This document shows, in pieces, positions 28,894 to 37,358 of a stretch of DNA of 64,000 nucleotides. The stretch is from Rhodococcus wratislaviensis (lineage in GTDB: Bacteria > Actinomycetota > Actinomycetes > Mycobacteriales > Mycobacteriaceae). The stretch covers positions 282,501-346,500 of the forward strand of contig NZ_UAUI01000024.1 in assembly GCF_900455735.1 (NCBI RefSeq), in the 5' to 3' direction. A program made the translations under genes and the position numbers. The notes beneath the pieces are model-generated. The model had not been told where the DNA came from, ran no database searches, and saw nothing but the letters and a program-made list of their open reading frames with translations. The stretch's first letter is position 1, and each line of letters opens with the position of its first letter.

Positions 28894-30378
28894 TCAGCGG
28901 GACAGTCGGCGCTGCCTCGCGTTGGCGGCGCCGACGAGCGCGCGCAGTGCCTGCGGTGCCCGCTTCGCGGTGCGCAGGATGGCCTGGTCGATCATGCTCA
29001 GCTTCGGCGCGAGTCGCGGAACGGTCCGGGGCGCGTGGTCTGCGTCGGTGAGGGAGTAGAGGGGCCAGCGGTCGGGCACGCCCTTGAGGGCATGTTCCCC
29101 GGCGTCGGCGAACCGCAGTCCCGAACCCACCACGAGATCCCGGACGGTCCGCGACACCAGCACTTCCCGGGCGCGGGCCGTCGCGGCGATGCGCGCGCCG
29201 ATGTGGACGGTCATGCCGCTCACGTCGGGACCGTTGCGCTCCACCTGCCCCGTGTGGACGCCGGCCCGCACCTCCAGCCCGAGTTCGCCGGCGCCGTCGA
29301 CGACCGCCCGCGCGCACCGGACCGCGGACGCGGGACCGTCGAAGATGCTGAAGGTGCCGTCGCCGGCCACGTTGAGGAGCCGGCCGCCGGCCTTCTCGAT
29401 CTCGTCGCGGACCTGCCACTCGTGCGCGGCCCGCAGGTCGCGGTAGGCGCTGTCGCCGATCCGTGCGAGTACTTCGGTGGATCCGACGACGTCCGTGAAG
29501 AGAACGGAGGCCAGGTACCGGCCCGCGTCGGATGCCGGGTGCCCACCGGTGGCCAACTGCTCGACGTGGTCGATGATCGGTTTCCACGCCTCCCCGAGCG
29601 ACGCGCCGGGCGGCGACTGCGGCAACAGGTGGAAGCTGCCGCGGGGGATACGGTCGGCGACGTACTGCGAGGCGGCCACCGGCACCGGACTTCCCGCGAC
29701 CAGAAGCGCGCGCGCCGGGCACTGGATGGACGGCAGCATGTCCGAGTAGTCGAGCCGGAAGATCCACTCGAGGTGGGCCTGTGCGACCGCGGGTGTCGCG
29801 GAATTGCGTTCCAGCATGGCCATCAGCCGACGGTTGAACGCCGAGTCCTCCTGGGGATCCCACAGGGGTACCGTGCTGCCCGACCCCCAGTTCCGGGTGG
29901 CTGCTCGCCACCGGTCGACGAAGTTGTCGCGTTCGGCGGCGCTCCATCCCACCGGATCGTGGTTGCCGCCGACCAGCCGCTCGGCGAACGGCTGGATCAG
30001 GACGACGCCGGTGACCCGCTCCGGCGAGCGTGCGGCGACGAGTGCGACGGGACCGCTCGCGCTGGCCACACCCACCAGCAGCGCTTCCCGCATCCCGATC
30101 TCGTCCATCACCGCGACGATGTCGTCGGCCTGCTCCTCGAGTGTGGGCAGGTGCTCGACCGGGTCGGACAGTCCCAGCCCTCGCTGCTGGAAGTATGCCG
30201 TGCGGGCGAACGTGCTGCCCCGTTCCATCAGGTAGTGGATCTCGGGGTCGGTCCACATGAGGTCGAGGTGCATGTTGATCTCGAACAGCCACACCACGTC
30301 GCGTTCACCCGCGCCCACCACCTGGTAGGCCAACGCATGTCCGTCCCGCTGCACGTACCGGACGGCAGGTGGGTCCAT
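28894..30378 (-). CDS. Alpha/beta-hydrolase fused to class III adenylate/guanylate cyclase domain
   Basis: This 494-aa two-domain protein has an alpha/beta-hydrolase-like N-terminus (about 1-270; QRGLGLSDP, LVGVASASGPVAL) in which the nucleophile motif reads GVASAS. A class III cyclase domain follows (about 288-470). Metal-binding Asp296 (FTDVVGSTE) and Asp340 (AGDGTFSIFD) are present. The transition-state asparagine position reads His (GMTVHIGARIA) while the following Arg is kept, so activity is uncertain. Similar fusions occur in mycobacteria. The ATG at 30378 is chosen because the upstream frame runs into a palindromic repeat. Confidence 0.85.
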   Translation of the reverse strand: MDPPAVRYVQRDGHALAYQVVGAGERDVVWLFEINMHLDLMWTDPEIHYLMERGSTFARTAYFQQRGLGLSDPVEHLPTLEEQADDIVAVMDEIGMREALLVGVASASGPVALVAARSPERVTGVVLIQPFAERLVGGNHDPVGWSAAERDNFVDRWRAATRNWGSGSTVPLWDPQEDSAFNRRLMAMLERNSATPAVAQAHLEWIFRLDYSDMLPSIQCPARALLVAGSPVPVAASQYVADRIPRGSFHLLPQSPPGASLGEAWKPIIDHVEQLATGGHPASDAGRYLASVLFTDVVGSTEVLARIGDSAYRDLRAAHEWQVRDEIEKAGGRLLNVAGDGTFSIFDGPASAVRCARAVVDGAGELGLEVRAGVHTGQVERNGPDVSGMTVHIGARIAATARAREVLVSRTVRDLVVGSGLRFADAGEHALKGVPDRWPLYSLTDADHAPRTVPRLAPKLSMIDQAILRTAKRAPQALRALVGAANARQRRLSR

Positions 30379-30397
30379 TTCCCCAGCGTAAACGCAT

Positions 30398-30437
30398 GTG
30401 AGTGGCAATGTGTGCGTCCGCACACATTGCCACTCAC
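30398..30437. repeat. Palindromic element, family B copy 2
   Basis: A perfect 19-bp inverted repeat with a 2-nt loop (30398-30416 with 30419-30437) has arm GTGAGTGGCAATGTGTGCG. It lies between the response-regulator and cyclase genes, and its right arm contains the response regulator's TGA stop codon (30434-30436). Confidence 0.9.
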
Positions 30438-31057
30438 CTGGGGAGGGTGCCCAGCTCGCGGGCCCGCGCGATTGCGGAGGTCCGGGACTTGACGCCGAGT
30501 TTGCCGAAGATGTGGACGAGATGGGACTTCACGGTGGTCTCGGAGAGAAAGAGTTCCTTACCGATCTCCCGATTGGACCGCCCGGCAGCCACCAACGTCA
30601 GCACCTGGATCTCCCGTGGGCTGAGGCTGGTGGCAGGTCGGCGTACGCGCGTCATCAGTTTCGACGCCACGGCCGGGGAGAGGACGCTGTCGCCGGCCGA
30701 TGCCGCGCGGACGGCGGCGAGGAGTTCGGGCGGGGGAGTGTCCTTCAGGAGATACCCGGCGGCGCCGGCCGCGACCGCGTCGAGGATGTCGGCGTCCGTG
30801 TCGTAGTTGGTGACGACCAGCACGTGCGGTGGGTTCGGCAGGGACCGCAGGTTCCGGGTGGCGTCCACGCCCGAGGTACCGGGGCCGAACCGGAGGTCCA
30901 TGAGCACGAGGTCGACCGGAGTCGTCGCGCACAACGCCACGGCGGCGTCCGCGGTGGCTGCCTCGCCGACCACCTCGATGTCGTCCTCGTGCTCGAGGAG
31001 GGCGCGCAGGCCCGCGCGAACGATCGCGTGGTCGTCGGCGAGCAGCAGTCGGATCAT
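30434..31057 (-). CDS. NarL/LuxR-type response regulator
   Basis: This 207-aa protein has a receiver domain (acidic pocket Asp8/Asp9, phosphoacceptor Asp54, Thr83, Lys105) and a C-terminal LuxR HTH (LSPREIQVLTLVAAGRSNREIGKELFLSETTVKSHL). It would bind DNA after phosphorylation by the kinase encoded just upstream, whose stop overlaps its ATG by four bases. The divergent ABC transporter genes at 32404-34151 are the likely target, as for DesKR/LiaSR-type pairs. Confidence 0.92.
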   Translation of the reverse strand: MIRLLLADDHAIVRAGLRALLEHEDDIEVVGEAATADAAVALCATTPVDLVLMDLRFGPGTSGVDATRNLRSLPNPPHVLVVTNYDTDADILDAVAAGAAGYLLKDTPPPELLAAVRAASAGDSVLSPAVASKLMTRVRRPATSLSPREIQVLTLVAAGRSNREIGKELFLSETTVKSHLVHIFGKLGVKSRTSAIARARELGTLPR

Positions 31058-32205
31058 GCGCCGACCTCGAGCGGGAACGACACCGCGACCGCGGTCAGTC
31101 CTGGTTCCGACTCCACCGACATCGACCCGTCGAGCAGCTCGACGCGTCGGCGAATCGAATTCAGCCCGAACGCCTTCGACGGTTCACGGTCGAGGAGTTC
31201 GACATCGAAGCCGACGCCGTCGTCGACGACGTCCAACCGGACCGCGTCCTCGTAGTAGGTGAGGGTGATCGCCATCCGGGACGCGTGTGCGTGCCGGACC
31301 ACGTTGGACACCGCGCCCTGCGCAATCCGCACCAACGCCGCCTCGACGGGCATCGGCAATCGCACCGGCTCCCCCTCGACCACGGCAATGGTGTCGAACG
31401 TGTCGCTCCTCGCCTGCGTGCAGATCCGCGCGAGCGCGTCCACGAGTGACTGCCCATCGAGGACGGCGGGTGTGAGATCGCCGATGAGCTGACGGGTTTC
31501 GGCGAGGCTGTCGGCGGCCGTCTCCCGCGCCAGCCGGATGCGGTCCCGGGCGGGGTGGTCGGGGGCGGCGCGTTCGACGGCGTGGAGCAGCATCTGAATG
31601 CTCGACAGATCCTGCGCGACGGTGTCGTGGATCTCGCGTGCGAGCCGCTCACGTTCGGCCAGGGAGCCGGCGGCACGTTCCTGCTCGGCGAGTTCGGCTC
31701 GGGTTCGGGTCAATTCGTCGATGAGGCGATCGCGCTCGACAGCCTCCCGGTACAACGCCCGGTAGCCGAGGCCGATCGCCACCGCGACGCACGCACCGAT
31801 CACCGGACCGACGACACCCGCGACGCTCCAGCCGCGGTGCATGCCGGTACCCACGACCGCAACGACGGTCGCGGCTGCGACCGCCAGGACTCCCCAGCGT
31901 CGCGGCAGCAGATGCAGGTACAGGAAGAACAGCCCGAACGCGAGATAGGCGGCGTCGGGGGCGAGGACCATCAGCGCCACCCACAGAGCCGTCAGCGCTG
32001 CGAGCCACCACGTCCCGCGCAGACGACGCGTCGCTCCCGCCGCGTACACCGCGAGAAACGCCACCGACAGCACCACGATCGCCGGTGCCTGTGGTGCGTC
32101 CGGAAGGACGGCGCGCAAGATCACGACTGCAGTAAGCGCCGCGATCAGCGCATGCAGTCCCAGTTGGAGTCCCGCGAACACGGGCGTGAGAGGGGAGCGG
32201 TGCAC
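31054..32205 (-). CDS. Sensor histidine kinase (HisKA_3 type)
   Basis: This 383-aa kinase has about five or six N-terminal membrane helices (residues 10-140), then a short coiled coil. The HisKA_3 phosphoacceptor His193 lies in ERLAREIHDTVAQDLSS, and the HATPase_c domain follows (NVVRHAHAS, DDGVGFD, GLNSIRRRVELLDG). No large extracellular loop is evident, suggesting intramembrane sensing. The GTG at 32205 is preferred, and an ATG at 32244 would add 13 residues. It is divergent from an ABC exporter operon and coupled to the response regulator. Confidence 0.9.
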   Translation of the reverse strand: MHRSPLTPVFAGLQLGLHALIAALTAVVILRAVLPDAPQAPAIVVLSVAFLAVYAAGATRRLRGTWWLAALTALWVALMVLAPDAAYLAFGLFFLYLHLLPRRWGVLAVAAATVVAVVGTGMHRGWSVAGVVGPVIGACVAVAIGLGYRALYREAVERDRLIDELTRTRAELAEQERAAGSLAERERLAREIHDTVAQDLSSIQMLLHAVERAAPDHPARDRIRLARETAADSLAETRQLIGDLTPAVLDGQSLVDALARICTQARSDTFDTIAVVEGEPVRLPMPVEAALVRIAQGAVSNVVRHAHASRMAITLTYYEDAVRLDVVDDGVGFDVELLDREPSKAFGLNSIRRRVELLDGSMSVESEPGLTAVAVSFPLEVGA

Positions 32206-32403
32206 CCCGCCCAGCTTATCGACGCGAGCACACCGGGCATCCATCGAAAGTCGGAACGCGCACCCGACCTTCGACCACCGAGAATTCCACCCCACGTGCG
32301 ATGGAACCGTGTCGTGTCCGGGGCACGGTGAGTTCGGAGGCCGTGAGCGCCGCCCCGGCCCGCATCGACTGCGGAGTCGGTCGTGATCTGGAGAGGACCA
32401 CCT

Positions 32404-33444
32404 GTGTTCGTCGCATCGAGAGACCTGCGTGCCGCGCGTGGTCGCTTCGCGCTGATATCCGTCGTCGTGGTGCTGATTGCGCTGCTCGTCACGTTTCTCA
32501 GCGGTCTCACGGCCGGACTGCGTCACCAGAACGTGTCCGTCGTGGAACGCATCGACGCCGAGTCGGTGGTCTTCGCCGCCGCCGGCGACGGTCCGTCGTT
32601 CGACGAGTCCGCGCTGACGTCCGAGCAGGTGGCCGTCTGGCGGCGGAGCGCCGACTCGGTGCAGCCGATCGGCGTCGGACGAGGTTCGGCGTCGGCAGTA
32701 GGAGGTGCGGCGAAGGGGGTGGCACTGGTCGGCGCGGACAGCGGTGTGGGCGACCGTGCACCGTCCGCGCCGGGAACCGTGATCCTCGGGGCCGGCGCGG
32801 CGCGATCCCTCGGCGTCGGCGCCGGCGACCGTCTCACCGTCGGCGACTGCATCTTCGCGGTGACCGCGGTCCGCGGCGACGACTGGTACGGCCACAGCCC
32901 GGCCGTGTGGATGACGCTCGCCGACTGGCAGCACGCGAACCCGCGCGGGGGTGCGGCGACGGTGCTCGCAGTGTCCGGCGGGGACGACGCCACGAACGCC
33001 GTCGCGGGGACGACCTCCCGAAGTGTGGCCGACTCCTTCTCCGCCATCGGCTCCTATGCCTCCGAGAACGGGTCGCTGACGCTGATGACGGTGATGCTGT
33101 TCGCGATCTCCGCGCTGGTGATCGGCGCGTTCTTCACGGTCTGGACCCTGCAGCGCACCCCCGATGTCGCGACGTTGAAGGCGCTCGGCGCGTCCACCGG
33201 GTCGCTCGTGCGGGACGCGCTCGGGCAGGCGCTCGTCGTCCTGCTCACCGGCGTGGGTGTCGGTGTCGGGACGGCAGCGGTGGCCGGGTCGATGATCGGC
33301 GACGCCGTGCCGTTCGTGCTCGACGTCTCCACCACTTTCCTACCCGCCACCGCCCTCGTCGGGCTGGGCCTCCTCGGCGCCGCGTTCGCGCTCCGCTTCC
33401 TGTTCACCACCGACCCCCTCACCGCCCTCGGGAGCACACGATGA
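32404..33444 (+). CDS. ABC transporter permease, FtsX/MacB-type
   Basis: This protein of about 346 aa has one N-terminal helix (LISVVVVLIALLVTFLSGLTAGL), a periplasmic domain of about 190 residues, then three helices near the C-terminus (MTVMLFAISALVIGAFFTVWTL onward) with the FtsX signature RTPDVATLKALGAS. Such permeases move lipids or peptides, or act as mechanotransmitters, with a LolD-like ATPase. The GTG at 32404 has GAGAGGA seven bases upstream. It overlaps the ATPase gene by four bases. Confidence 0.87.
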   Translation: MFVASRDLRAARGRFALISVVVVLIALLVTFLSGLTAGLRHQNVSVVERIDAESVVFAAAGDGPSFDESALTSEQVAVWRRSADSVQPIGVGRGSASAVGGAAKGVALVGADSGVGDRAPSAPGTVILGAGAARSLGVGAGDRLTVGDCIFAVTAVRGDDWYGHSPAVWMTLADWQHANPRGGAATVLAVSGGDDATNAVAGTTSRSVADSFSAIGSYASENGSLTLMTVMLFAISALVIGAFFTVWTLQRTPDVATLKALGASTGSLVRDALGQALVVLLTGVGVGVGTAAVAGSMIGDAVPFVLDVSTTFLPATALVGLGLLGAAFALRFLFTTDPLTALGSTR

Positions 33445-34151
33445 CCACCCCCGCCCTCACCCTCGACGACGTCACCCTCACCTACCCCGACGGCGCGGGA
33501 CGCGTCACCGCCCTCGACTCGGTGTCGCTGACCCTCGGCCGGGGTGAGATCGCCGCGATCACCGGTCCGTCCGGTTCCGGAAAGTCGACGCTCCTCGCGG
33601 TGGCGTCGACACTGATCCGGCCCGACTCGGGCTCCGTCCGGCTGGGCGCCACCGAACTCACCGCGCTGAGCCGGCGGGAGGCGTCCACGCTGCGCCGCGA
33701 CCGGATCGGCATCGTGTTCCAGCAGTCCAATCTGGTGTCGTCGTTGACGGCCCTCGAACAACTGGAGGTGATGGCGCATCTCGGGCAGCGGTTGTTCGTG
33801 CCGCGGCGGTCCGGGCGCGCGAAGGCTCGCGACCTGCTCGACGCCGTCGGGCTTGCAGACCACGCGGGGAAAAAGCCCGGGCAGTTGTCGGGTGGGCAGC
33901 GGCAGCGGGTCAACCTGGCCCGGGCGCTGATGAACGATCCGTCGCTTCTGGTCGTCGACGAGCCGACCAGCGCGCTCGATCAGGAACGGGGCGCCGCGAT
34001 CATGGATCTGCTCCTCGGTGTCGTGCGAGAGCGCGAGGTCGCGACGCTGCTGGTGACACACGACCGCACGCATCTGTGCAGAATGGATGCAGTCCACCGC
34101 GTAGTCGACGGCTCCGTCACCCGTGAGCACTTGTTAACCGCGGAAGGTTAA
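33441..34151 (+). CDS. ABC transporter ATP-binding protein (LolD/MacB-type)
   Basis: This 236-aa ATPase has Walker A GPSGSGKST (42-50), Q-loop FQQSN, signature LSGGQRQRV (149-157), Walker B LLVVDEPTS (Asp173, Glu174) and H-loop THD. It pairs with the FtsX-like permease. Its last dozen codons, including the stop, lie inside palindromic element A copy 2 and encode TREHLLTAEG. Acquisition of the repeat may therefore have replaced the original C-terminus. It is divergent from the two-component system, which probably controls it. Confidence 0.92.
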   Translation: MTTPALTLDDVTLTYPDGAGRVTALDSVSLTLGRGEIAAITGPSGSGKSTLLAVASTLIRPDSGSVRLGATELTALSRREASTLRRDRIGIVFQQSNLVSSLTALEQLEVMAHLGQRLFVPRRSGRAKARDLLDAVGLADHAGKKPGQLSGGQRQRVNLARALMNDPSLLVVDEPTSALDQERGAAIMDLLLGVVREREVATLLVTHDRTHLCRMDAVHRVVDGSVTREHLLTAEG

Positions 34152-34165
34152 TAAGTACGCACAGG
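34120..34165. repeat. Palindromic element, family A copy 2
   Basis: A 20-bp inverted repeat with four mismatches and a 6-nt loop (34120-34139 with 34146-34165) has left arm CCCGTGAGCACTTGTTAACC. It overlaps the 3' end of the ABC ATPase gene, whose stop codon it supplies. It is more degenerate than copies 1 and 3. Confidence 0.85.
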
Positions 34166-34227
34166 TGTGAACAACATGTTTCTTTCAAAGTCAAGGGTTG
34201 ACGTTTATCGTGTGCGTGAGATTACAT

Positions 34228-34255
34228 CTTAGCGGTAAGCCTTTGAGGGCTTAAG
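34228..34255 (+). promoter_or_regulatory. MarR-type operator A (MFS-ALDH operon)
   Basis: CTTAGCGGTAAG begins a bipartite site. After TTTG there is a second half AGGGCTTAAG. The core TTAGCGGTAA (34229-34238) differs by one base from the perfect palindrome TTAGCGCTAA seen at 37317 and 49995. It lies 32-59 bases upstream of the MFS start. Confidence 0.7.
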
Positions 34256-34286
34256 TAAATGCCTCGACCCGACCCTGAGGATGCTC

Positions 34287-35663
34287 ATGACGACGGTATC
34301 GCCCGCCATGGCTGCCACAGCTGAGATGATCAGCGCCCGACTCGAACGCCTGCCGATGAGCAGGTGGCATATCAAGGCACGCGTCATCGTCGGCGCCGTC
34401 ACGTTCTTCGACGGCTTCGACCAGTTGATGATCGCGTACTCACTCCCCGTCCTCATCCCCAAGTGGGGTCTGACCCCCGGCGACATCGCCTGGGTGATCG
34501 CCATCGGCGGCATCGGCATGCTCGTCGGCGCGCTCGCCGGCGGCTGGTTCGCCGACCGCGTCGGCCGGCTCAACGTCATCATCTTCTCGCTCGCGCTCTA
34601 CGCCGTGATGAGCCTCGGCATGGCGTTCACCGACAGCCTGATGCTCTTCCTCGTCTTCCGATTCGTGCAGGGCATCGGCCTCGGCGCCGAGGTCCCGGTC
34701 GCGGCGAGCTACATCGGCGAGATCACCAAAGCCCACAAGCGCGGACGATTCGTGCTGCTCTACGAGGTGATCTTCCCGATCGGGCTCGTGATGTCGGCGA
34801 TCGTGTCGGCGTGGGTGGTCCCCAACTACGGCTACAAGATCCTGTTCGCACTCGGCGCGCTGCCCGTCCTGCTGCTGCCGATGCTGTGGAAGCTGCCCGA
34901 GTCCCCGCGCTGGCTCGCGTCGCGTGGACGCTACGAAGACGCACACAAAGCCATGACCCGCATCGAGAACGAGATCACCGAGAAGTCAGGCAAGACGCTT
35001 CCGGCTCCGCAGCCGCTGCCCGCCGTCGCCGTCGACGTGCGCCGCGGAACCTTCGCGGAGGCCTTCCGGGGCATCTACCTGCGTCGCACCCTCATGCTCG
35101 CGGCCATCTGGGGCTGCGCCTACTTCGTCAACTACGGCATCGCGTCCTGGCTGCCGACGCTGTACCGGTCGGCGTTCGACGTCAGCGTCGACACCGCCCT
35201 GCACTACAGCATCGTCACGAGCGTCGCCGGCCTGATCGGCTGCATCCTCGTCGCGTTCCTCATCGACAACCTCGGTCGCCGCATCTGCATCACCGCGTCG
35301 ATGGTCCTGTGCTCGTCGCTGCTCTTCCTGCTCGCCGCCTCCGGCGCCGACACCGCGACGAAGGTCCTGTTCTGGTCGGCCGGATCCGCGCTGTTCGTCT
35401 TCGCGGTCAACATGGCGCTCTACGTCTACACCGCGGAGCTGTACCCGACCCGGATGCGAGCCATCGGCTGCGCGATCGGCGGAGCGAGCGGACGTCTCGG
35501 CATCATCGTCGGCCCCCTCGCCGTCGGCGCCATCCTCGACGGGGGCGGCACCCTCACCGTCGTCTTCGGAATGTTCGCCGCGGTCGCAATGATCGGTGCC
35601 CTCGTGGTCGGCTTCTTCGCCGTCGAAACCCGCGAAAAGACCCTCGAGGAGATCTCCCAGTGA
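34287..35663 (+). CDS. MFS transporter (aromatic acid/sugar porter type)
   Basis: This 458-aa carrier of about 12 helices has FFDGFDQLMIAYSLPVL in helix 1, GGWFADRVGRLNVI in the 2-3 loop, RFVQGIGLGAEVPVAASYIGE, and PESPRWLASRGRYEDA between helices 6 and 7, the pattern of sugar-porter and AAHS aromatic-acid carriers. The ATG at 34287 with GAGGA five bases upstream is preferred over the ATG at 34281. It opens the catabolic island behind a MarR-type operator and probably imports the island's substrate. Confidence 0.88.
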   Translation: MTTVSPAMAATAEMISARLERLPMSRWHIKARVIVGAVTFFDGFDQLMIAYSLPVLIPKWGLTPGDIAWVIAIGGIGMLVGALAGGWFADRVGRLNVIIFSLALYAVMSLGMAFTDSLMLFLVFRFVQGIGLGAEVPVAASYIGEITKAHKRGRFVLLYEVIFPIGLVMSAIVSAWVVPNYGYKILFALGALPVLLLPMLWKLPESPRWLASRGRYEDAHKAMTRIENEITEKSGKTLPAPQPLPAVAVDVRRGTFAEAFRGIYLRRTLMLAAIWGCAYFVNYGIASWLPTLYRSAFDVSVDTALHYSIVTSVAGLIGCILVAFLIDNLGRRICITASMVLCSSLLFLLAASGADTATKVLFWSAGSALFVFAVNMALYVYTAELYPTRMRAIGCAIGGASGRLGIIVGPLAVGAILDGGGTLTVVFGMFAAVAMIGALVVGFFAVETREKTLEEISQ

Positions 35664-37168
35664 CCGTCCTCGACACCGCACCACAGACACTGCCCTTCGT
35701 CCCGGTCGCCGACCGGATCCTCGTCGCCGGACAGTGGCGGCAGGCGAACGGACCCGCCTTCGCGGTCACGGACCCGTCGACCGGCGAAACCCTGCAGGTG
35801 ATCCACCAGGCCACCGCCGACGACGCCGACGAGGCGGTCCGGAATGGCCGCGCCGCCGCCGACGACCCGGCATGGCGGGCGCTGCTCCCGCACCAGCGGG
35901 CCAAGTACCTGCACCGCATCGCCGACACCATCGAGGCGAACACGTCCCGGCTCGCGCTGCTGCAGAGCTACAACACCGGCAAGACGGTCGCCGAGACCAC
36001 GGCCCTCGTCGGCAGCGCGGCGGGCACGTTCCGCTACTTCGCCGCCGTCCTCGAAACCGCGGACGACGACCTCACCACCCCGCGCGGCAACTTCCTCACG
36101 ATGAGCGTTCTCGAGCCCATCGGCGTGGTCGGCGCCATCGCACCGTGGAACTCACCGGTGGCCAGCGACGCGCAGAAGATCGCCCCCGCCCTGGCGGCAG
36201 GCAACGCCGTCGTCCTCAAGCCCGCCGAATGGACGCCGCTGGTGTCGCTCGAACTGGCGCGGCTCATCGACGAATCGGGATTGCCGAAGGGTCTGCTGTC
36301 GGTGCTGCCGGGCAAGGGCTCGGTGGTCGGCGACGCCATCGTCACCCACCCCGGTGTCGGGAAGGTGACCTTCACCGGCGGCACCAACACCGGACGGTCC
36401 ATCGCTCACGCCGCAGCCGACAAGCTGATGCCCGTGTCGCTGGAACTCGGCGGCAAGTCGCCGACGATCGTGCTGGACGACGCCGACCTCGACGCCGCCG
36501 TGAACGGCGTGATGTACGGGATCTTCTCGTCCACCGGGCAGAGCTGCATCGCAGGGTCCCGGCTGTTCGTCGACCGCCGCATCTACGAGGAGTTCCTCGC
36601 GAAGCTGGTGGCCAAGACGCAGCAACTGCGCCTCGGTCCCGGCCGCGACCCCGACACTCAGGTCGGGCCGATGGTCCACCGCAAGCACCGCGACAGCGTC
36701 GCCGCGTACGTCGACCTCGCTCGCGAAGAGGGCGGACGAGTGTTGTGCGGCGGGGCGATCCCCGACGACGAGCGACTGCGCGACGGCGCGTACTACCTGC
36801 CGACGATCATCGACGGGCTCCCCAACGGTTCACGCACCTGCCAGGAGGAGATCTTCGGACCCGTCCTCGTGGTCCTGCCGTTCGACGGCGACGCGAATCT
36901 GGTTGCCCAGGCCAATGATTCGGTTTTCGGTCTGGCGTCCGGAATCTGGACGGGCGATTACCGTCGCGCCTGGAAACTCGCCCGCCGACTGCAGGCCGGC
37001 ACCGTGTGGATCAACACCTACAAACAGTTCAGCATCTCGACGCCGTTCGGCGGCGTCAAGGAGAGCGGACTCGGGGTGGAGAAGGGGCGCAGCGGTATCG
37101 CCGCCTACTCACGGCAGAAGAGCATCTACTGGGGCCTCGACGAGGAACCCAACCCGTGGGCAAATTGA
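35660..37168 (+). CDS. Aldehyde dehydrogenase (NAD(P)+)
   Basis: This 502-aa ALDH has APWNSP, FTGGTNTGRSI, general base Glu262 (LELGGKSP), nucleophile Cys296 (TGQSCIAG) and EEIFGPVL. It resembles betaine/benzaldehyde/hydroxymuconic-semialdehyde dehydrogenases, and the substrate cannot be fixed by eye. The GTG start overlaps the transporter stop (GTGA), so uptake and aldehyde oxidation are coupled in one transcript. Within the island it could oxidise the aldehyde made by the ThDP decarboxylase or by ring cleavage. Confidence 0.9.
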   Translation: MTVLDTAPQTLPFVPVADRILVAGQWRQANGPAFAVTDPSTGETLQVIHQATADDADEAVRNGRAAADDPAWRALLPHQRAKYLHRIADTIEANTSRLALLQSYNTGKTVAETTALVGSAAGTFRYFAAVLETADDDLTTPRGNFLTMSVLEPIGVVGAIAPWNSPVASDAQKIAPALAAGNAVVLKPAEWTPLVSLELARLIDESGLPKGLLSVLPGKGSVVGDAIVTHPGVGKVTFTGGTNTGRSIAHAAADKLMPVSLELGGKSPTIVLDDADLDAAVNGVMYGIFSSTGQSCIAGSRLFVDRRIYEEFLAKLVAKTQQLRLGPGRDPDTQVGPMVHRKHRDSVAAYVDLAREEGGRVLCGGAIPDDERLRDGAYYLPTIIDGLPNGSRTCQEEIFGPVLVVLPFDGDANLVAQANDSVFGLASGIWTGDYRRAWKLARRLQAGTVWINTYKQFSISTPFGGVKESGLGVEKGRSGIAAYSRQKSIYWGLDEEPNPWAN

Positions 37169-37314
37169 GCGACCCGCTCGTGGGCAGATTAATCTGCGTC
37201 GCCGAATGTCGCACGGGTTCCGTCTGACTGAACCGCTGTCACATCGGCCCACGGGGAAGCTGAAGTAGTAGGTCGTCCGGAAAGAAATTTCCGTCAGCTC
37301 TGTACGACCTATTA

Positions 37315-37342
37315 CTTTAGCGCTAAGATATTGAGACCTAAG
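37315..37342 (+). promoter_or_regulatory. MarR-type operator B (ring-cleavage operon)
   Basis: CTTTAGCGCTAAG contains the perfect 10-bp palindrome TTAGCGCTAA (37317-37326). It is followed after ATATTG by the second half AGACCTAAG. It lies 17 bases before the dioxygenase ATG, overlapping the likely core promoter. Confidence 0.75.
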
Positions 37343-37358
37343 CAACTGGAGGCATGCG

